This document shows positions 18,568 to 27,818 of a stretch of 34,212 nt of DNA, in pieces. The notes beneath the pieces are model-generated. The model did no database searches and was not told the origin of the DNA. It saw only the letters and a program-made list of their open reading frames with translations. Location: positions 1 to 34,212 of the forward strand of contig JABDKW010000006.1 in assembly GCA_013002025.1 (NCBI GenBank), given 5' to 3'. Numbering within the stretch: position 1 is the first letter of the stretch; every line of letters starts with the position of its first letter. A program made the translations under genes and the position numbers. The DNA comes from Gammaproteobacteria bacterium (GTDB lineage: Bacteria > Pseudomonadota > Gammaproteobacteria > Arenicellales > Arenicellaceae).

Positions 18568-19964
18568 GCCCACCAGTGGCCCAGCACACCCCCTCTTGGG
18601 TTGTCGTGGGAGAACGTATTGTTTGGTGTGGCCTGCTGATCTATCTATGCGCAATTTCTTTTGCTGGCTTGCCCGCCGGCTCGGCGACTTGGTTCCAGCT
18701 TTCAATCGTCTTGTATGTATTGATTGGGGCCTATTTGGTTATGTTGGCTGCGGGGGCGGAATATAATAAGCGGGCCGCTCATCATGGGAGAGTCATTATA
18801 TGTCTGGCCCTGTTACCGCTGGTATGGATGTACGCACAAACGGTGCTGCTCAGCAGCCATTCGTGGCCCGCAAGCAATGCTGCACCGAGTTGGTGGCCCG
18901 CTGAACCGTTAATCAGCGTAGTGCCCGAGCGGAGCCGTCTGCTGGTGCTTGCCTATCTTCCAGCATGGTTGTTGCTACCGCTTACCATGGCAATGCTTAA
19001 CTCAAGGGCAAGGTTGAGACAGATAATGCTGATGTTCTCAATGCTGGTGGTGTTCCATGGTGTCAGTGCCATTGTGGCCAATGGTGCCGGTGTTTATCTG
19101 GTTGACCCACGGCAATTGGATGGTCATTTTGATGTCGCTCGTGGTTGGTTTGTCAATCGCAATCATTTCGCAGCGTTTATGCTGCTGTGCTCGGTAGGCG
19201 GAATATCCGCTGTGCTGCCTGAACGACAAGACTCGGTAAAGGTGCTTGTCAAAGTCGCCGCTGCTGTGATGCTAACGCTGGTCTCGGCGGCCATAATCAT
19301 GTCGCAGTCGCGGGCTGCGCTTGGCTGTTTATTACTACTCCCAGTGCTTATAGTTTTGCTGTTACAACATTTACGCGGCTGCAATGGTCTGTGGTGGATA
19401 CGCAAAAGACAGAGTTACCTATTAGCAGGCGCTCTGTTGGGCCTGGTGTTATTGGTGCTGGCGTTAAATTTTGGCGGAGAATTGGTGCGCCGTATATTGC
19501 ACGGCGGTCTTGGTATCGGTGAGCGGGGCCTGCAATGGCAGGTTACATGGCAGGCGATCTCGGACCGCCTGATTGTGGGCCATGGCGGTGGCAGTTATGC
19601 CTCTGTGTTTCAGGCCTACCGGGGTGATGCGGAACTAAGGCAGGTGGTATTCGATCAGGCCCATAACGACTATCTTCATATCTGGTTGGAACAGGGGCTT
19701 ATTGGCCTTACTTTGTGGTTGGCTTTCATTGCATTGGCGTTTAAAAGTGGTTGGCAGGCGCTGCACAACACCCGCAGTTCGTTGATTGCTGCCACACTCG
19801 CCAGCGGTCTCTGTATAACACTGTTTGCACTGTTGCAATCATTCGTCGACTTTAATCTGCAGATAGTTAACTTGCGCAGCTACTTCTTTGTAATAATAGC
19901 TTTATTACTGGCTGTGCCGACACTGCCGGGCGGAAGCAGAACTACAAATCATCTCAAATCATGA
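18564..19964 (+). CDS. O-antigen ligase/polymerase-type (Wzy_C-like) membrane protein
   Basis: This is a multi-pass inner-membrane protein (466 residues, about 10-12 segments) of the family that polymerises or ligates undecaprenyl-linked sugar repeats. Family marks are [28 protein letters not shown], and the periplasmic loop with GHGGGSY and the conserved [15 protein letters not shown]. In a Wza/Wzc context it is most likely the polymerase. I start it at TTG 18564: GGAAG lies 6 bases upstream (18553-18557), and the codon overlaps the previous TGA (TTGA). The open frame extends upstream to 18447 but that part overlaps the previous gene. Its stop overlaps the next ATG by 4 bp. Confidence 0.88.
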   Translation: MSPPVAQHTPSWVVVGERIVWCGLLIYLCAISFAGLPAGSATWFQLSIVLYVLIGAYLVMLAAGAEYNKRAAHHGRVIICLALLPLVWMYAQTVLLSSHSWPASNAAPSWWPAEPLISVVPERSRLLVLAYLPAWLLLPLTMAMLNSRARLRQIMLMFSMLVVFHGVSAIVANGAGVYLVDPRQLDGHFDVARGWFVNRNHFAAFMLLCSVGGISAVLPERQDSVKVLVKVAAAVMLTLVSAAIIMSQSRAALGCLLLLPVLIVLLLQHLRGCNGLWWIRKRQSYLLAGALLGLVLLVLALNFGGELVRRILHGGLGIGERGLQWQVTWQAISDRLIVGHGGGSYASVFQAYRGDAELRQVVFDQAHNDYLHIWLEQGLIGLTLWLAFIALAFKSGWQALHNTRSSLIAATLASGLCITLFALLQSFVDFNLQIVNLRSYFFVIIALLLAVPTLPGGSRTTNHLKS

Positions 19965-20902
19965 ATAAGAAAGTATTGGTAACCGGTGGTGCTGGATTTT
20001 TGGGTTCGCACCTTTGCGCTCGTTTATTGGCACAGGGCTGCGACGTGCTTTGTGTGGACAATTATTACACTGGTAGCAAAACCAATATTCTGCCATTGGT
20101 AGATAACCCGCGCTTTGAACTAATGCGCCATGATGTCACCTTTCCTCTCTATGTAGAGGTTGATGAGATTTACAATCTCGCCTGCCCAGCGTCCCCAATT
20201 CATTACCAGCATGACCCCGTGCAGACCACCAAGACCAGTGTGCATGGTGCCATCAATATGCTGGGTTTGGCCAAACGGGTGGGTGCTAAGATATTGCAGG
20301 CTTCAACCAGCGAAGTTTACGGAGACCCGGATGTTCACCCGCAACCAGAGAGCTATTGGGGCCGGGTTAATCCGACTGGCATCAGGTCCTGTTATGATGA
20401 AGGCAAGCGCTGTGCTGAAACCTTATTTTTTGACTACCATCGTCAGCATCAATTGCAGATAAAGGTCATGCGCATTTTCAATACCTACGGCCCGCACATG
20501 CACCCCAATGATGGGCGTGTGGTGTCCAACTTTATAGTGCAGGCACTGCGCAATGAACCGATCACTATTTATGGGGATGGTTCGCAAACCCGATCCTTCT
20601 GTTATGTCGATGATTTGATAGATGGAATGGTTGCGCTCATGTCAACAGACGAAAAAGTGACCGGGCCCGTTAACGTGGGCAACCCCACCGAGTTCACGAT
20701 TTTGCAGTTGGCCGAAAAGGTGTTGTCCATAACCGGCTCAAGTTCCGAAATGGTGATTAAGCCACTGCCAGGTGATGACCCCAGGCAGCGTCAACCGGAT
20801 ATATCATTGGCGACCAGTCTGCTTGATTGGCAGCCACGTGTTGAATTGGAGCAGGGCCTTACGACTACCATTGACTACTTTCGAGCAAGCCTGAACAGCT
20901 AG
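19961..20902 (+). CDS. UDP-glucuronate decarboxylase (UDP-xylose synthase)
   Basis: This extended SDR enzyme converts UDP-glucuronate to UDP-xylose and CO2 through a 4-keto intermediate. The 313 residues contain the NAD-binding [10 protein letters not shown] (8-17), the catalytic Tyr145-x3-Lys149 (SCYDEGKR), and the segments highly typical of this family: [49 protein letters not shown] and [16 protein letters not shown]. It would supply xylose, or a pentose derived from it, for the polymer. The UDP-glucose dehydrogenase that makes its substrate is not in this window. It overlaps the polymerase stop by 4 bp; 97 bp without features follow before the next gene. Confidence 0.95.
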   Translation: MNKKVLVTGGAGFLGSHLCARLLAQGCDVLCVDNYYTGSKTNILPLVDNPRFELMRHDVTFPLYVEVDEIYNLACPASPIHYQHDPVQTTKTSVHGAINMLGLAKRVGAKILQASTSEVYGDPDVHPQPESYWGRVNPTGIRSCYDEGKRCAETLFFDYHRQHQLQIKVMRIFNTYGPHMHPNDGRVVSNFIVQALRNEPITIYGDGSQTRSFCYVDDLIDGMVALMSTDEKVTGPVNVGNPTEFTILQLAEKVLSITGSSSEMVIKPLPGDDPRQRQPDISLATSLLDWQPRVELEQGLTTTIDYFRASLNS

Positions 20903-20999
20903 CGTTTATTATCATCAAATTTCATTGCATTATCGCCTTAGGTTCGTCGCCAAAGGTTCTGATTCGCAGCATCACAACTGATTTCAAATTACATTTACC

Positions 21000-22202
21000 A
21001 TGCCGCGAAAGGTTCTAATTGCGACAATTTGGCCAGCTTCCGGCGGCGTTCCCAGCATGCTGGATTTCGTAATAGAGGCTCTGCAACGCACGGGTGCTGA
21101 AATCTCACTCGCTTATTACAAGCCATATAGCGTGGCCGAAGAGTTGTCGGTGCCGCTGCATAAAATATTCTTCCGGCGCCCTCAAACACTGGAGGAACAA
21201 TATAAAGGCATACCTTGTTTCGCAATCGGTTGCTGGCTGCCAGAATTAGAATTCACTCATTATCGGCGTAGTCGTCATTGGGATACGTTGATTGAGTCAC
21301 ATGACCTGCATTTGGCCGTAAGTGGCTCCTGTATGGCGGCGCGCTCTTTGTTGGAGAAGCGTGTGTCGTTCATGGGGTGGATTGCGACTGACTGGGAGGG
21401 CGATCGTTTTCATCGTGTTAGTCAATTTTCGTTGTTGCGTCGGACTTTGGATCGATTGCTAATTCAGCCCGTGGCCAAGCGAATTGAAAAGCGAATTATT
21501 GATAGCGGTCGGCTGGTGGCCTTGAGTGCAGCTACTTTGGAGCAGATGAATAGTCTGGTACCGCAACCGAAAATCCAACATGTGGTGCATCGGCCAATAG
21601 ATACCGATAAATTTAAACCCTCTCAACAACCGGTGGGTAGACCAACCATTGGCTTTATCGGTCGATTCGAGGATCCGCGCAAAAACCTCTCACTCTTGTT
21701 CCATGTGACGCAGCATTTGCTGCGAGATTTTCCTGACCTGAAACTGATGTTAGTCGGTGATCAGTTATCTTCAACCAGTGAGCATGAGATTGATGAGTTG
21801 GGCATCGGCCCCGCGATAGAAGTGCATGATTATGTAGAGCAGGAGGCCCTACCCATCTTGTTAAATAAGCTGGATGTTTTTGTATTGCCATCGCATCAAG
21901 AGGGGCTTTGTATTGCAGCCCTGGAGGCCATGGCCTGCGGGGTGCCTGTTGTTTCTACCCGTTGCGGCGGCCCGGAAAGCTATATCGATAGTGGCCGTAA
22001 CGGCGTTCTATGTGAGCACGATGCTGGTGTTGTGGCGGATGCGGTTTTACAATTATTGTCAGAACCCGAGCGGCGTGCCACGTATGCTGCGCGTGCCCGA
22101 CGCACGATTATTGAACAATTTTCAGTGGACACTCAATCTCAGAAATTTATACGACTGATGAGTGACTACACCTCTTCAATGCCAACAAACGGCCCAACTT
22201 AG
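21000..22202 (+). CDS. Glycosyltransferase, GT4-like (GT-B fold)
   Basis: This 400-residue cytoplasmic enzyme should transfer an activated sugar to the lipid-linked oligosaccharide. The C-terminal Rossmann half carries IGFIGRFEDPRKNLSLL (start of the donor-binding domain, near residue 218) and the retaining-GT signature EGLCIAALEAMACGVPVVSTRCGGPESYI, with the Glu-x7-Glu pair. The N-terminal half begins VLIATIWPASGGVPSMLDF, a usual acceptor-domain glycine loop. The acceptor and donor cannot be assigned. The start is ATG 21000; it ends 8 bp before the next gene. Confidence 0.9.
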   Translation: MPRKVLIATIWPASGGVPSMLDFVIEALQRTGAEISLAYYKPYSVAEELSVPLHKIFFRRPQTLEEQYKGIPCFAIGCWLPELEFTHYRRSRHWDTLIESHDLHLAVSGSCMAARSLLEKRVSFMGWIATDWEGDRFHRVSQFSLLRRTLDRLLIQPVAKRIEKRIIDSGRLVALSAATLEQMNSLVPQPKIQHVVHRPIDTDKFKPSQQPVGRPTIGFIGRFEDPRKNLSLLFHVTQHLLRDFPDLKLMLVGDQLSSTSEHEIDELGIGPAIEVHDYVEQEALPILLNKLDVFVLPSHQEGLCIAALEAMACGVPVVSTRCGGPESYIDSGRNGVLCEHDAGVVADAVLQLLSEPERRATYAARARRTIIEQFSVDTQSQKFIRLMSDYTSSMPTNGPT

Positions 22203-22210
22203 CTTTCTCA

Positions 22211-23233
22211 ATGACTCAAAAAATCATGATTACAGGCGGTGCTGGGTTTATCGGAGTCAATGCGGCCGGCCAGTTTCTACGTGACGGCTGGCAGGTCGTT
22301 ATTGTCGATAACCTTTGTCGTCGTGGTGCTGAGCTAAATCTCGCCTGGCTGCAGCAACAACACAGCTTTGAGTTTGAAAAAGTAGATGTGCGATCTGCGG
22401 ATCAGATTGCGAAAGTGGTGCGAGCGCATCTTCCGGATGTGGTGTTACATTTGGCTGCACAAGTTGCGGTGACCACCTCAGTGGCCGACCCGCGTGATGA
22501 CTTCGAGGTTAACGCGCTCGGGACCTTAAACCTGTTGGAAGCCGTTCGGTTGCATAGCCCCGATTCGTTTTTCATCAATGCTTCGACTAACAAAGTCTAT
22601 GGCAAAATGGCGGAGCATCCGGTGGTGGAACGAAATGGGCGCTACGAGTATCAGTTTTTGCAGTCTGGCGTTCCTGAAACTCAGAACCTGGACTTCCACT
22701 CTCCTTATGGCTGCTCAAAGGGTGTCGCTGATCAATACACCATAGATTATTCGAGAGTTTATGGTTTGGAGACCGTGACTCTGCGGCAGTCCTGTATCTA
22801 TGGTCCGCGCCAGTTCGGGATTGAAGATCAGGGTTGGGTGGCCTGGTTTACCATCGCTGCGCTGCTGGACAAAAGCATTACCGTTTATGGTGATGGCAAA
22901 CAAATCAGAGATGTGTTGCATGTTGACGACTTGGTGCTGGCCTATAAGGCGGCAATCGGGCAGCGCTCTGACATCAGCGGCCAAGCAATTAATATTGGTG
23001 GAGGGCCCGCTAATACGCTTTCTTTATTAGAATTGCTGAATTATCTAAGAGAGCAGCTGGATAAGGAGATAACACCCGCCTGGGACGACTGGCGGCCGGG
23101 CGACCAGCCAGTATTTGTTTGTGATCTGGATCGGGCGCAGCAGTTGCTAAGGTGGCAACCTACTATTTCTGTGGATGCAGGGGTGGTGCGCTTGATTGAA
23201 TGGGTAGGGCAAAACAGTGAATTGTTCGACTAG
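22211..23233 (+). CDS. CDP-paratose 2-epimerase-like NAD-dependent sugar epimerase
   Basis: This extended SDR protein (340 residues) has TGGAGFIGVN (8-17) and the catalytic Tyr166-x3-Lys170 (SPYGCSKG). The combination STNKVYG, LDFHSPYGCSKGVADQY and QFGIEDQGWVAWF is characteristic of the RfbE/tyvelose-epimerase branch, which inverts C2 of a CDP-3,6-dideoxyhexose. None of the enzymes that make CDP-dideoxyhexoses (RfbF, RfbG, RfbH, RfbS types) is in the window, so the real substrate may be a different nucleotide sugar, or those genes lie elsewhere. It is 8 bp downstream of the preceding glycosyltransferase and followed by a 105-bp gap. Confidence 0.85.
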   Translation: MTQKIMITGGAGFIGVNAAGQFLRDGWQVVIVDNLCRRGAELNLAWLQQQHSFEFEKVDVRSADQIAKVVRAHLPDVVLHLAAQVAVTTSVADPRDDFEVNALGTLNLLEAVRLHSPDSFFINASTNKVYGKMAEHPVVERNGRYEYQFLQSGVPETQNLDFHSPYGCSKGVADQYTIDYSRVYGLETVTLRQSCIYGPRQFGIEDQGWVAWFTIAALLDKSITVYGDGKQIRDVLHVDDLVLAYKAAIGQRSDISGQAINIGGGPANTLSLLELLNYLREQLDKEITPAWDDWRPGDQPVFVCDLDRAQQLLRWQPTISVDAGVVRLIEWVGQNSELFD

Positions 23234-23338
23234 CAATTTCAATTTTCCGGGCAAGCTTAGTTAATGATTTATAGTCAGTTGCGCTACTTGCTGGTGTTTT
23301 GGTTAAACCCTGAGCATTGAGCACCCAAATATGACCGC

Positions 23339-24244
23339 ATGTACATGAAACCAATTTCGCTCGCGATATGCACATTCAACCGAGCCGAGAATTTGCGGGT
23401 TTGTCTGCAGTCATTGGCTGATGTTAGTACGGAGTTGCAGTCTGGCGACGAAATAATTGTGTTAAATAACAATTGCACGGATCACACAGAGCAGGTGATC
23501 GCCGAGTTTGGGGCCAGCCTCCCAGTTCGCTCGGTGATGGCACCCGAGCAGGGGCTGGCAGCGGCGCGCAATAAAGCACTGGATGAATTTTGCTCTCAAG
23601 TGCTGGTGTTCATAGATGACGATGTGCGTTTAGCAGACGGTTTTATTAACGCCTATCGTCATGCACATATGACCGATCAGTATGATTTTTGGGGTGGCCA
23701 ACTCCGGGTCGACTGGGATGGGCCTAAACCGCGGGGGCTGCAGCGTGAGGACTTACCGTTGCTTAGTGGTTTGTTGGGTCATTATGACCCTGCGCCAGAT
23801 GGCGCTCAGTATGACTTCGATATTGCATTGCCGTTCGGTGCTAATTTCGCGGTATCGCGTAATTTAGTGAATAATACCGGCCGCTTTGACACAAGGTTGG
23901 GGGTGAAAGGCACTGGTTTGGGACGTGGCGAGGAAACAGAGTATTTTCAGCGAGCGCTGGAGCTGGGTTTTCGGGGTCGGTACTTGCGTAATGCGCTGGC
24001 CTATCATCGTGTGGATCAGCGGCGCCTGTCGATTGTTCAGTTGCTGCGATTCGGTATCGCCAAAGGCCAGTTTGAAGTCGGACAGGCGGCAAATCCGCGC
24101 AGCGGAAGTATAGTTCAAGCAATACTGTTCGGCGTCAAAGCCATTGCACAACTAATCAAAGGTCGCCGCGACCGATATTATCAAAGCTTAATCAACTCAG
24201 GGATTGAGATTGGCTTATCACAACGTACGACGAATGAGTTCTGA
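23339..24244 (+). CDS. Glycosyltransferase family 2 (GT-A fold)
   Basis: This enzyme of 301 residues should add a sugar to the growing repeat. It shows the N-terminal nucleotide-binding ISLAICTFNRAENL, the metal-binding acidic motif VFIDDDV (near residue 91), and a GxGLGRGEETEYFQRALELG region that places the acidic catalytic base. A short hydrophobic/basic C-terminus (about 260-285) suggests membrane association. ATG 23339 and ATG 23345 are both possible starts. The stop lies 11 bp inside the next gene, and the two neighbouring GT2 genes share architecture, which suggests an old duplication or consecutive steps in one pathway. Confidence 0.88.
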   Translation: MYMKPISLAICTFNRAENLRVCLQSLADVSTELQSGDEIIVLNNNCTDHTEQVIAEFGASLPVRSVMAPEQGLAAARNKALDEFCSQVLVFIDDDVRLADGFINAYRHAHMTDQYDFWGGQLRVDWDGPKPRGLQREDLPLLSGLLGHYDPAPDGAQYDFDIALPFGANFAVSRNLVNNTGRFDTRLGVKGTGLGRGEETEYFQRALELGFRGRYLRNALAYHRVDQRRLSIVQLLRFGIAKGQFEVGQAANPRSGSIVQAILFGVKAIAQLIKGRRDRYYQSLINSGIEIGLSQRTTNEF

Positions 24245-25178
24245 GCCAACAATTAGCGTTGTCATTCCAAGCTACAATCGTGGTCAGGTTCTGTTGGACA
24301 CACTAGATCTGTTACAGCAGCAACGCATGCCACCTCAGCAGATTCTGGTAGTGGATCAAACGCATTATGTGCAGGGTGACAGGGTTGCAGCCAAGCTTGA
24401 GGACCTCCACGCATCCGGCGAGATTCGCTGGATGCGACGGTCCACCCCATCAATTCCAGCCGCCATGAACGCCGGGTTACTGGCCGCACGCAGTTCGCAT
24501 GTATTGTTTATCGACGATGATGTGAAATTCGAGACTGAATTTATTGAAAATCATAGGCGGGCGATTGATATCAGTAAATATGCTGGCCATGTGGGGCAGA
24601 TTATTCAACCCTGGCAACAGGCGGTTGGTCGACACGGCTACGATTCCGATTCAGGGCTTCGGGAAGATTTAAACTTTCCTTTCCATAGCGACAGCGTTTT
24701 TCGTGTCGCCAATTGTATGGCGGGCAACTTACTGCTACATCGTGAGCATGCTTTGGCTGCGGGTGGCTTTGATGAAAATTTTGTGGGAGCCGCGTACCGA
24801 TTTGAATCCGAATTTTGCCGTCGCCTTATACGTCAAACCGGCGAAAAACTATGGTTTATCCCCGACGCCAGCTTGTTGCACCTGCATGTCAAAGTAGGGG
24901 GTACACGCGCCAACAGCGATCATTTCGTTTCTGCCGATGGCAGCCACAGTATGGGCGACTATTATTTCGCAATGCTGGAGGGGGCGCCAGGGGAGCGGTG
25001 GCGCTATATGCTGCGGCGATTTGTGGGGTCGATATTAGCCAGGTACTACCTGACTCGCCCATGGTTGATGCCGAGGCGATTAGTGGCTGAATGGCGCGGT
25101 ATGCAGCGCGCACGGCATGCGTATCGAAATGGGCCTCTATTGTTGAACAGCAACCAGTCTGTTACGGGAGTCGCCTAA
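24234..25178 (+). CDS. Glycosyltransferase family 2 (GT-A fold)
   Basis: This second GT2 enzyme in tandem has 314 residues from ATG 24234. It shows ISVVIPSYNRGQVL, an ILVVDQTH strand, the metal-binding VLFIDDDV, and a later FESEFCRRLIRQTG segment equivalent to the catalytic ED region. A TTG ten codons upstream (24204) is a less likely start because it lies deep in the preceding gene and adds a non-family leader. It overlaps the previous stop by 11 bp and shares its last base with the next start (TAATG). The C-terminal Arg- and aromatic-rich stretch may contact the membrane. The sugar specificity is unknown. Confidence 0.88.
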   Translation: MSSEPTISVVIPSYNRGQVLLDTLDLLQQQRMPPQQILVVDQTHYVQGDRVAAKLEDLHASGEIRWMRRSTPSIPAAMNAGLLAARSSHVLFIDDDVKFETEFIENHRRAIDISKYAGHVGQIIQPWQQAVGRHGYDSDSGLREDLNFPFHSDSVFRVANCMAGNLLLHREHALAAGGFDENFVGAAYRFESEFCRRLIRQTGEKLWFIPDASLLHLHVKVGGTRANSDHFVSADGSHSMGDYYFAMLEGAPGERWRYMLRRFVGSILARYYLTRPWLMPRRLVAEWRGMQRARHAYRNGPLLLNSNQSVTGVA

Positions 25179-26353
25179 TGACCAAAGCGAGACCAAAGCT
25201 GGCAGTGGTTAGTTCCCATGTCATTCAGCACTTCGCGCCCGTTTACCGTTATATCGCTCAGTCCGGATTAATCGATTTACGTGTATTCTATCTTGCTGAA
25301 AATGGCGCGAATACCTATCGAGACGCCGGGTTTGGTGTTGATTTTTCTTGGGATGTGCCTTTGACCGACGGGTACCAATACGAATTTGTTGAGCCAGGGC
25401 GGGTGCTGGATAGGTTTGAATTTTCAAGCATGGACAGTAAATTTATACGGTCAAAAGTGGCATCGTTCGAGCCAGACTATATCTGGCTGCATGGCTATGG
25501 AATGCGAGCAAATTGGCGCGTATTGTTGCGCAAATTGGGCTCTGCAAAAATCATCTACTGGTCTGATAGCAATTTAACAGACTCCCGCAGTGCCTTGCGG
25601 AAATTCATCAAGTCCAAAATAGTTCGCTTCTTTTTAGCGAAATGCGATTATTTTCTGAGTATCAGTAATGCTAATACAGCTTATTTACAGCATTACGGTG
25701 TAACGCCTTCGCAAATCGTGGAAACCACGTTTCCGATTGACACTCAGCGGTTCGCCGAGGCGCAGCGCAGTATTTCAAAAAGTGACCAAGCAGCGCAACG
25801 CAAGAAATTAGGCGTGCCCCCGGCGGCAAACATTATCTTGTTCGCAGGAAAGCTGGTCGACTATAAACGACCGGCTGATGCGATTAAAGCATTGGCAGAA
25901 CCTCACATGGAAGATCTGCATCTGATTATTGTGGGCAGTGGAGATCTGCAGCAGGCACTGGTTACGCTGGTACAAAATCTAGCGCTAACCAAGCGGGTGC
26001 ATTTTTGTGGGTTTGTTAATCAATCACACTTACCATTGTATTTTTCAATCGCTGACCTGTTGGTATTTCCCTCTGAAAAAGAGCCTTATGGCGCAATCGC
26101 CGCTGAGACTCTTAGTTTTGGTTTGCCGATAGTGGCGTCCGATCGAATTGGCGCCCTCGGCTCCAGTATCTTTGCGGGTCAAAATGGTTTGGTCTATCCC
26201 GTAGGCAATGTGCCGGCCATGGCTAAAGCGATTCGTGACGTGCTGAAGCCGGAAAATTGTAAGGCCTTTGGAGATTTTTCCAGAAGCATTGCGGATGCCC
26301 ACGATCACAGTGTGATGGCGCGTGCTATCATTCGGATTTGTTCCCAGCCATAG
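25178..26353 (+). CDS. Glycosyltransferase, GT4-like (GT-B fold)
   Basis: This 391-residue enzyme has the GT4 C-terminal domain: NIILFAGKLVDYKRPADAI, then IIVGSGDL, and the signature FPSEKEPYGAIAAETLSFGLPIVASD with the Glu-x7-Glu spacing. The N-terminal half starts with LAVVSSHVIQHFAPVYRYI, typical of enzymes acting on lipid-linked acceptors. The start at ATG 25178 has a good Shine-Dalgarno, GGGAG at 25166-25170, and overlaps the previous stop (TAATG); the frame remains open upstream to 25091 but that is within the GT2 gene. A 21-bp gap separates it from the next membrane protein. Confidence 0.9.
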   Translation: MTKARPKLAVVSSHVIQHFAPVYRYIAQSGLIDLRVFYLAENGANTYRDAGFGVDFSWDVPLTDGYQYEFVEPGRVLDRFEFSSMDSKFIRSKVASFEPDYIWLHGYGMRANWRVLLRKLGSAKIIYWSDSNLTDSRSALRKFIKSKIVRFFLAKCDYFLSISNANTAYLQHYGVTPSQIVETTFPIDTQRFAEAQRSISKSDQAAQRKKLGVPPAANIILFAGKLVDYKRPADAIKALAEPHMEDLHLIIVGSGDLQQALVTLVQNLALTKRVHFCGFVNQSHLPLYFSIADLLVFPSEKEPYGAIAAETLSFGLPIVASDRIGALGSSIFAGQNGLVYPVGNVPAMAKAIRDVLKPENCKAFGDFSRSIADAHDHSVMARAIIRICSQP

Positions 26354-26374
26354 TTCGCCCTCAGTCTTAAGATC

Positions 26375-27811
26375 ATGATTTCAATGGCATTTTTAGTGTT
26401 TCTTGCAAGTGCATGCTTGTACTGTATTGCCTCGGGTCGCCATTTCTGGGGGCTGTTATTGTGCATCGGGTTCTCCCAGGATATGGTTCGTAAATTGACG
26501 CCGGGAGAGCCCATTATATTTATTGTCACTGTGGGGGTTTTGTTCGGGGCGATCTTGGTTGCTATTGTGGCCCGGCGAGGTCTTTCTTATGTGTCCGAAC
26601 CCTATTTTCGTTGGTCGGGCACCCTACAGGCACCGGTGATTCTGTTTATTGTAATTTTGGTACTGCAATTTTTTCATTCTCTGGTGAGGTACGGGAATCC
26701 TGTCGTTGGCCTGATCGGCCTGGTCACCTATATTGCCCCCTTTCTCGGCGTGATAGTGGGTTACTATCTGGTGCAGTCAGTGGAAGATATCCGCCGTCTG
26801 ACAGGAGCCTATATTGCACTCGGATTGGTAGTTGCCACGACTGTAGTTATGAGTTTTATGGGTTATGACTGGGCAGTTCTGAGAGAAATCGGCCAGGGTA
26901 TTAGGATTTATGATCAGGGTACCGTGTTGCGCTCGTATTCTGGTGTAATGCGCTCTGGAGAAATTGCCGCGTGGCATATTTCCATGGCTGCATGCCTGAT
27001 CGTGACCTTGGCCGTGAGCAGTAAAAATTTTTCAACCTACGCTATCGTGATTGCTCTGGTAGTTTTTATGATGGTGGCGGTTACTCTCACCGGGCGGCGG
27101 AAAATGTTGATGCTATTCAGCCTCTACATGTTGAGCTATGTGACGGTCTATTTTTATTATCGGAAGTCGCTGGATAGACGTTACTTTTTCACCATTTTCT
27201 ATCTGGCATTGTTGGGCTGGTTTACTTTCGAGGTGGTCAATCTGGGTACTTATAATGAATCTCTAAGTAACTATATTGCCCGAGGCAGTTCGGTGTTTGG
27301 CGATGCTTCCGGGCGTTTTGTGGAGTTGGGCATAAAGCCGGTTCAGTGGGCATATAATCGAGTAGGTCTGTTTGGGGGAGGCCTTGGTATCGCCTCTCAA
27401 GGCGGCTATTTGTTTAATGTGTCGGACGTGGCCGGTGGCTCCGGTGAAGGCGGCTTGGGAAAAATTATGGTCGAGCTCGGTTTGCCTGGACTTATCTGTT
27501 TGATGTGGCTTGGGATCGCGGGTGCGCGCTATTTGAATAATGCTTTGCAACTGGCCAATCAAAAGTTTGCCAGTCCTGAACTGCTCCCCCTAATGACGTC
27601 GCTAAGTGTGATTCTTGGGGTTAATGCCATTACGTTTTCCGTAGCAACCCAGGTTTATGGTGACGTCTTTGTTTTAGTGGTATTAGGGACCTTGGCAGGC
27701 TGCCTGTTGGCATTGCCTAAAATTGTTGCCAGGCAAGTGCAGGAGCGTCAGCTTCAAACCGTAGTTTTTCGAGCGCTTCAAGACCGCCCCAGCGGTCTGA
27801 CGGCTAGCTAA
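26375..27811 (+). CDS. Second polymerase/O-antigen ligase-like multi-pass membrane protein
   Basis: This hydrophobic protein of 478 residues has about 11-12 membrane segments and a large loop near residues 290-360 (rich in Gly: GLFGGGLGIASQGG). It has a LTGRRKMLML turn, comparable to the SRxxxL region of the O-antigen polymerase/ligase superfamily, and a GLGKIMVELGLPGLICLMWL segment, comparable to the ELG-GLxG motif of Wzy_C proteins. I infer a polymerase or ligase, with less certainty than for the gene at 18564. Two such proteins in one locus is unusual and may mean one polymerises while the other ligates, or that two polymers are made. Confidence 0.72.
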   Translation: MISMAFLVFLASACLYCIASGRHFWGLLLCIGFSQDMVRKLTPGEPIIFIVTVGVLFGAILVAIVARRGLSYVSEPYFRWSGTLQAPVILFIVILVLQFFHSLVRYGNPVVGLIGLVTYIAPFLGVIVGYYLVQSVEDIRRLTGAYIALGLVVATTVVMSFMGYDWAVLREIGQGIRIYDQGTVLRSYSGVMRSGEIAAWHISMAACLIVTLAVSSKNFSTYAIVIALVVFMMVAVTLTGRRKMLMLFSLYMLSYVTVYFYYRKSLDRRYFFTIFYLALLGWFTFEVVNLGTYNESLSNYIARGSSVFGDASGRFVELGIKPVQWAYNRVGLFGGGLGIASQGGYLFNVSDVAGGSGEGGLGKIMVELGLPGLICLMWLGIAGARYLNNALQLANQKFASPELLPLMTSLSVILGVNAITFSVATQVYGDVFVLVVLGTLAGCLLALPKIVARQVQERQLQTVVFRALQDRPSGLTAS

Positions 27812-27818
27812 GCTAAAA

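Noticed and set aside
20995-21225. 76-codon minus-strand open frame overlapping the GT4 gene start
   Set aside because: It is antisense to a clear glycosyltransferase and has no features of its own.
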